Below, one piece after another: positions 59,044-64,000 of a DNA stretch of 64,000 bases. Both the position numbers and the translations under genes were made by a program. Positions within the stretch are counted from its first letter, which is position 1. Each line of letters begins with the position of its first letter. The stretch is from contig CANHQR010000004.1 of assembly GCA_947462815.1 (NCBI GenBank), positions 1-64,000 on the forward strand, read 5' to 3'. This DNA is from Pseudobdellovibrionaceae bacterium (GTDB taxonomy: Bacteria > Bdellovibrionota > Bdellovibrionia > Bdellovibrionales > JAMPXM01). Below the pieces are notes generated by a model. That model saw only the letters and a list, made by a program, of their open reading frames with translations. It did no database searches and was not told the DNA's origin.

Positions 59044-60150
59044 CTAGAGTGACAAAAAACCCTCAATGTATCTAGGGGAACACATATGGTGTTCTGGCAG
59101 TGAGACATTTAAATGGTAGATTTGCTTCATCAAATCTCCCAAGTAGCCGGGATGCCCGATGCGCATATGGATTTTAACGTAACCCGGAAATGTCAGCTTC
59201 GAAACTGGGATGCTCTTCCAGTCGCGTTCCTGATTGATCCAGCTCAAGTCAGCCTTGAAGTTGAAGTCGTGTGGACTGACTGTTGTCACTGAGGAATTCA
59301 GTCTTGCTCTTAAATACCGGCGAAGTAAGTGAACCACTTGTCGGGACCCCGAATTGTAAGCCAGGTTTGATAGAATCCCACGAAGAGAAGAGAAGTGTCG
59401 CTCATCAAGGCGCGTCTCTTTCAACAGCGGATAGATACCGAGAAGCTTCATCTCTTCCTCAATCAGTATTTCCAGATGGCGATAGAAGAGAACTGTCAGG
59501 ACCGTATTTTTCAATGGATTGTCTGGCCACGAAATCGCAATGCAACGATGTTGAGGACTTGATGATATGTTCTCCGCAATCAACTTCCAGTGTCCGAGAA
59601 TAATTGAGCAAGACTGCCGCTCGCTCTTCGTTTCGGCTTCCTTTCGAAATTTTTCTAGCTGCCTCGATAAATCGCCAAGAGCACCTCCCGTGAGTTGCCC
59701 AATTCCTGCATCGCTACCGCCGCCGAGAGCCGCGTGGAGGAATCCACTTTCACCTTTGATCTTTGGCACAAGGAACTTTGCATCCACGTCAAAGCAATCG
59801 CTGGCAATCGCAAGAGACTTGTGTGCGAGCTGGACATAGTCAGGAGTCAGGCAAGGGGGTTTTGCGCCCCGCACGGGTATGCCCGTTGGAGAGTCGCAGC
59901 GAGCAAGGAAGCTGACTTCGCCTTTCTTTTTTCCGAATCCGAGCCACGAATTCATTGAAAAAGAGACGCATTCTTGGGGTAGCTCGTAGGGCGAGGTGTA
60001 ATCTAGAACTCCGCGAAATTTCTCTGGTACCTCGAACTTTTCACAAAATTCCATGGATGCATGCGCGGATTGGCAATTCAAAATTAGCCCAACAACGATG
60101 CACTTCAACATCTTTATCATCGCCGAGTCAGAAGCAAGCACAGTGCCCAC
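59044..60150 (-). CDS. Exported lysozyme/transglycosylase-like protein
   Basis: Signal peptide (IVVGLILNCQSAHA); KIKGESGFLHAALGGGSDAGIGQLTGGALGDL resembles the catalytic ES...GIGQL pattern of SLT domains. Confidence 0.55.
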   Translation of the reverse strand: MGTVLASDSAMIKMLKCIVVGLILNCQSAHASMEFCEKFEVPEKFRGVLDYTSPYELPQECVSFSMNSWLGFGKKKGEVSFLARCDSPTGIPVRGAKPPCLTPDYVQLAHKSLAIASDCFDVDAKFLVPKIKGESGFLHAALGGGSDAGIGQLTGGALGDLSRQLEKFRKEAETKSERQSCSIILGHWKLIAENISSSPQHRCIAISWPDNPLKNTVLTVLFYRHLEILIEEEMKLLGIYPLLKETRLDERHFSSLRGILSNLAYNSGSRQVVHLLRRYLRARLNSSVTTVSPHDFNFKADLSWINQERDWKSIPVSKLTFPGYVKIHMRIGHPGYLGDLMKQIYHLNVSLPEHHMCSPRYIEGFLSL

Positions 60151-60193
60151 TTACAAAATCTATTTCACTTTAAAAAAGCTAACTGATTAGGCT

Positions 60194-60253
60194 GTCCAAA
60201 AAATTGACAGAATTATCATCCGACGCACGATGGTCTTACTAGTTTTTTTGGAC
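60194..60253. repeat. 60-bp segment bounded by 10-bp perfect inverted repeats
   Basis: GTCCAAAAAA at 60194-60203 and TTTTTTGGAC at 60244-60253. Confidence 0.7.
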
Positions 60254-60275
60254 GACGCGCCATTAATCCCGGTCG

Positions 60276-60605
60276 ATGCATCGACTAGGACAACACTTCT
60301 GTAAACTACGCGAGATTTTGGCCCGTCCTTCTTACCTCGTTTTTTGAAAGATTGCGGGTTCTCAACGTCGATCTCGCTGAACAGTCGATGCTCGATCTCG
60401 GCCCCGATGCGGGAGTACTAGCACGCGAGTTCGCCGAGAAGGACGGTCCTCAGATCCACTTCGACCTCGCATAGGCCAACAAACAACCGTTCGGTGATCG
60501 AGAGTTAAACGTCATCACCGCTAATCAATGTCGGCTCGACTTCGATGACCTCAACGTTATTCATGAAATCTGGAGATGACTCAAGACCCGCGGTATTTTG
60601 GTCAC
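60276..60605 (+). pseudogene. Class I SAM-methyltransferase remnant
   Basis: Translated pieces FERLRVLNVDLAEQSMLDLGPDAGVLAREFAEKDGPQIHFDLA* and FDDLNVIHEIWR*LKTRGILVTSYFS with several stops. Confidence 0.45.
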
Positions 60606-60892
60606 CAGCTATTTCTCATGACCTGCTCCGCGTGACCCGCCACAACACAGCTTGGCTCAAGCCGGGAATGGTCGCTCAGCGGGCGAAGAATCGCCCCAAT
60701 CAGTTGGGCTCGACGATTTGTCGCATCCTCAAAGTCGAGGGCCGCAGGCTCTTTGTCGAAGGCTTGGATGCGGTTGACGGTACACCCGTGCTCGATCTCA
60801 AGCCCTGGGTGCATGAGTTCGCGCCACGTGGTCCAACTTATCAGCCGAACTGGATCACCGAACTCATGTCGGAGTACTGGAAAAAGTCCTGA
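60545..60892 (+). pseudogene. TrmO/TsaA-like C-terminal fragment
   Basis: GMVAQRAKNRPNQLGSTICRILKVEGRRLFVEGLDAVDGTPVLDLKPWVHEFAPRGP; N-terminal half of the domain absent. Confidence 0.6.
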
Positions 60893-60931
60893 AGTCCCTC
60901 TCATTGAGACAACGCGAAGACCGATCGGCGC

Positions 60932-61303
60932 TTAGCGACTCGCTGATGTCTTTAGACTTCCGAGAGCGCGGGCCACTTCGCGCCCTTTCACACGCGCTCG
61001 GTCGCCAGAGCGATTGAGGCGTTCCAGCAAGTGATCCGCGACATCCGCCAGCGCCGCATAGAGATTGGACGCCGACTTTTCGAGCGTCAGATCGCGATAG
61101 CGACCCTCACGGCAATGAAATTTCACGGTGAACTCGTCCGGGCCGGCCTGCTCGGAGGAGTTCTGCATGCTGAGTGTGACCACCACTTTGGCGTCGACAA
61201 GGTCCGGGAATCTCTCAAAAGCTGCGGCGAGGCGTTCTTCGACTATCTCGCGCGCGAGCTCGGATGCTTCAAGGTTCTTGAACTTGATCTGAATCATCAG
61301 CAC
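60932..61303 (-). CDS. HPF/RaiA-family ribosome-associated protein
   Basis: IQIKFKNLEASELAREIVEERLAAAFERFPDL, DEFTVKFHCREGRYRDLTLEKSASNLYAALADVADHLLERLNR. Confidence 0.85.
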   Translation of the reverse strand: MLMIQIKFKNLEASELAREIVEERLAAAFERFPDLVDAKVVVTLSMQNSSEQAGPDEFTVKFHCREGRYRDLTLEKSASNLYAALADVADHLLERLNRSGDRARVKGREVARALGSLKTSASR

Positions 61304-61332
61304 CTCCTTGCGATGAATGAACCGTTAGTGAA

Positions 61333-61788
61333 CTAAATATGTCCCTCAAGCGGCCGAGACTTCTCCAATTCCGTCGGATATTCGCCCGGTTGCTCGCCCC
61401 GAAGTTCGTTTGGAGCGCCCGCTGCGGGCTGGCCGATGCAGGCCACGCGCAACTCGTCGAGCGTCTGGCGCAACGGACGGTCCAGCCAAGGCTGCACCGA
61501 GGCCAGCGACTGCGCTTGACTCCAACAGCGCGAGCCTTGCTGCGCCATCTGTGAGACGGAGGCCGTAGCGGCGGGTAGTTGGACGGCATCAATCTGCACC
61601 GTCGGCACGCGATCCGCCACAAAGCCAAACAGCGCAACGCTCGCCCAAATCCCCAGTCCTGTCACAAGCACCATGAAAAGACCTGCAACAACGGCTAAGC
61701 CTTTGAGCTTCCGCTTCAGTTGCGGACGATGGTGGGTCTGCTTCTGTAACTGCTTTAGAATCTCCATCAGAATGTACCGTTTCATCAC
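61333..61788 (-). CDS. Hypothetical single-pass membrane protein
   Basis: 151 aa, one hydrophobic segment GLAVVAGLFMVLVTGLGIWASVALFGFVA. Confidence 0.55.
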   Translation of the reverse strand: MMKRYILMEILKQLQKQTHHRPQLKRKLKGLAVVAGLFMVLVTGLGIWASVALFGFVADRVPTVQIDAVQLPAATASVSQMAQQGSRCWSQAQSLASVQPWLDRPLRQTLDELRVACIGQPAAGAPNELRGEQPGEYPTELEKSRPLEGHI

Positions 61789-61916
61789 GCCTCCTCGACG
61801 ACCTTCAGAATAGCAATTTTTCCGCGCTCACAAAAAATTGATAAAAAGCCGAATTTGTATCACTTAAAGTAATCTATAGGACAAAGGGCGCGTTTCGGGT
61901 CGGCGTGATCAAGACC

Positions 61917-62801
61917 TTAGATGCGGAAGTTTTGAAAGAGCTCACGCGCCAAACGGTTCTCAATCTTCCGACTGGCCGTCATCAAATGGAGATCCTCAAA
62001 CACCGACGAAATGACACCAATTTCAACGAGCTCCCCAGCTAGAATTTGTCGTGTTACCGCATGTGTCGGGACTGGAAGAAGCCCGAGCCCGCTGATCGCC
62101 ATGAGCTTTTTCACACCGATATCCTGGCTCTCAATCAAGATGTCAAAGTTGAGGCTTCTCGTCTTCGACCAATGATCAAAATCATATCGCAACTGACTGT
62201 CGTGAGTTGGCAAAATCATGGGTTGCCCCGAAAGGGATCTTGGGAAGTCCTTCCGCAAAGGCTTGAACGGTGGAGCGCCGTAGATTCCCACGCTCTTATG
62301 ACTGATGCGCCGATGTTGCAAACCCTTGGCATCGGGAGAATTGGGAATGAAGTTGGTCAGCAAAAGATCAACTCGGTGACCGAGGAGTTCTCTCAATAAC
62401 TCATCGGGCTTCCCCTCGAGCAAGGTGATCTGACAGGGCGAGATCCGCAGCGCGGATTTCACAAGCTGAAGAACAATCTGTTTGGGAACATTATCCAATG
62501 CGCCGATACAGAGCGTGGGCTTGGCCGGGCGTAATTGATCATGCATGGCCTCGAGCATTTCGGAGCCCATCTTGAAAATGTTGCGCGAATACTCCAGCGC
62601 AATCTGACCTTGTTCGGTCAAAATCAGACGCTTGTGTTGCCTTTCAAAGAGCTTCACACCGAGGTGATCCTCGAACTGCTTCAGTTGTGCGGATAAAGTG
62701 GGCTGCCCAACGCGTAGTTTTGCCGCAGCCTTCGAGACGCTGTTCTCCTCGGCGATTGTCTTAAAATAAAAGAGATGATGGTAGTTGATCCATTTATCCA
62801 C
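61917..62801 (-). CDS. LysR-family regulator, NhaR-like
   Basis: KWINYHHLFYFKTIAEENSVSKAAAKLRVGQPTLSAQLKQFEDHLGVKLFERQHKRLILTEQG; GTG start at 62801 preceded by GGGGAGGAG is more likely than ORF start 62840. Confidence 0.85.
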   Translation of the reverse strand: MDKWINYHHLFYFKTIAEENSVSKAAAKLRVGQPTLSAQLKQFEDHLGVKLFERQHKRLILTEQGQIALEYSRNIFKMGSEMLEAMHDQLRPAKPTLCIGALDNVPKQIVLQLVKSALRISPCQITLLEGKPDELLRELLGHRVDLLLTNFIPNSPDAKGLQHRRISHKSVGIYGAPPFKPLRKDFPRSLSGQPMILPTHDSQLRYDFDHWSKTRSLNFDILIESQDIGVKKLMAISGLGLLPVPTHAVTRQILAGELVEIGVISSVFEDLHLMTASRKIENRLARELFQNFRI

Positions 62802-62865
62802 AGCCTTCTCCTCCCCAAGTCTGACACGCTCCAGGACCATAATACCTATCTATTGTTTTATCAGA

Positions 62866-62889
62866 TATCGATTAATATTTTTATCGATT
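62866..62889. promoter_or_regulatory. Candidate LysR-type operator, TATCGATT repeated with 16-bp period
   Basis: TATCGATT at 62866-62873 and 62882-62889 in the divergent nhaR-like/terC intergenic region. Confidence 0.4.
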
Positions 62890-62941
62890 TTAAGAATGTT
62901 TATAAAAATGCGACGATAACGCTCATTCAAGGGGTTAATCG

Positions 62942-63964
62942 ATGATTCTGTTTCCATTTGCCGAATACTGGTGGTTCTACGTTGCCTTCACAATATTTGT
63001 TTTGGCCGTACTTGCCCTCGATCTTGGAGTCTTTCACAAGCAAGCTCATGAGGTTTCTTTTAAGGAAGCCAGCATTTGGACGGGAGTTTGGATCAGCCTC
63101 GCCCTCGTCTTCAACTACCTCTTCTATCTTTATGCCCATCATCGCTTTACGACCGACCAAGCCTATCTCGCGATTCCGGGATTTGATCCAGAGGCCCAAG
63201 CCAAAACCAGCGCGCTTGAGTTTCTCACGGGCTTTGTGGTCGAAAAGTCTCTCGCCGTAGACAACATTTTTGTTTTTGCCGTCGTATTTGCCTACTTCGG
63301 CATTCCGAAGATGTACCAACATCGCGTGCTATTCTGGGGAATCCTCGGCGCCCTGTTTTTCCGCGCCATATTCATCGCGATGGGTTCTTTGCTCATGCAG
63401 TACAAGGCCGTCGTGATATTCTTCGGAGCTTTGCTGATCATCACGGGTATCAAGATGTACTTCGCGGGAACAGAGCAAACAGATCTCAACAAGAACGTGT
63501 TGATCCGCTTGCTCAAGAAATTCTTTCGGATTCACCCGAAGGTCGAGGGCGACGCTTTCTTCATCAAGAAGGACGGTCTCACCTACGTGACGCCTCTCTT
63601 CGTTGCGCTGATCTTCCTGGAGCTCACTGACATCATCTTCGCTGTGGATTCCGTACCGGCGATTTTCGCACTGACCAAAGAACCAATGATTGTATTCACG
63701 TCGAACATATTTGCCATTCTTGGCTTGCGCAGCATGTACTTCATGCTGGCAGGAGTGATGGATAAGTTCGTTTATATCAAGTACGGCCTGGCTTCGGTGC
63801 TGGTCTTCGTGGGACTCAAGATGGTCTATTTGAATGAAGCTTTCGGCGGAAAATTTCCGATCCAGTGGTCGCTCGGCATCATCGCGGCTCTCATTGGGGG
63901 ATCGATTCTGGCATCGCTCATCATCGATTCGAAACGGTCCGCGAGTGGCGGGCCAACCTCGTAA
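62942..63964 (+). CDS. TerC family integral membrane protein (Alx-like)
   Basis: LALDLGVFHKQAHEVSFKEASIWTGVWISLALVFNYLFYLYAH, TGFVVEKSLAVDNIFVFAVVFAYFGIP, FLELTDIIFAVDSVPAIFALT. Confidence 0.95.
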   Translation: MILFPFAEYWWFYVAFTIFVLAVLALDLGVFHKQAHEVSFKEASIWTGVWISLALVFNYLFYLYAHHRFTTDQAYLAIPGFDPEAQAKTSALEFLTGFVVEKSLAVDNIFVFAVVFAYFGIPKMYQHRVLFWGILGALFFRAIFIAMGSLLMQYKAVVIFFGALLIITGIKMYFAGTEQTDLNKNVLIRLLKKFFRIHPKVEGDAFFIKKDGLTYVTPLFVALIFLELTDIIFAVDSVPAIFALTKEPMIVFTSNIFAILGLRSMYFMLAGVMDKFVYIKYGLASVLVFVGLKMVYLNEAFGGKFPIQWSLGIIAALIGGSILASLIIDSKRSASGGPTS

Positions 63965-64000
63965 GTGCCTTGATGGCCTCGGCCCCCCGGAACATCAACC

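Noticed and set aside
62841-62941. Possible yybP-ykoY (Mn2+) riboswitch upstream of terC
   Set aside because: Intergenic space is AT-rich and lacks the conserved riboswitch sequence blocks that I could recognise.

Overview
The window is a gene-dense bacterial chromosome segment. Gene content suggests a deltaproteobacterial or Bdellovibrionota-like organism; this is inference and was not tested. Most of it is core or housekeeping: two COG4586/4587-type ABC-2 exporters, TrmB, MsrA, RsmE, RsgA, SPFH/NfeD, two CPA2 (Kef-like) antiporters, pirin, YchJ, a CorC/TlyC protein, acyl-CoA dehydrogenase, an amino-acid ABC transporter with an SBP-permease fusion, ZnuABC, a large PAS histidine kinase plus response regulator, an intradiol dioxygenase, DNA alkylation repair, hemerythrin, tmRNA, HPF/RaiA, an NhaR-like regulator and TerC. 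The one clear accessory region is about 56.3-60.9 kb, directly downstream of ssrA (tmRNA). It holds an intact IS3-family element with perfect 30-bp terminal inverted repeats and an A6G frameshift site. That element sits between a truncated VOC gene and a decayed second IS3 element. The region also carries a lysozyme/transglycosylase-like gene and methyltransferase/TrmO gene wreckage. The best candidate for an under-described system is a predicted Zur-type zinc regulon at 33.4-38.9 kb: a 23-bp near-palindrome lies upstream of a six-gene run encoding a Cys/His-cluster secreted protein, a lipoprotein, an outer-membrane barrel and ZnuA, ZnuC and ZnuB. Second is a two-gene cassette (39.7-42.3 kb) of an exported acyltransferase-like protein and an unknown exported partner. 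All calls come from reading the sequence and the supplied ORFs; no database search was run.
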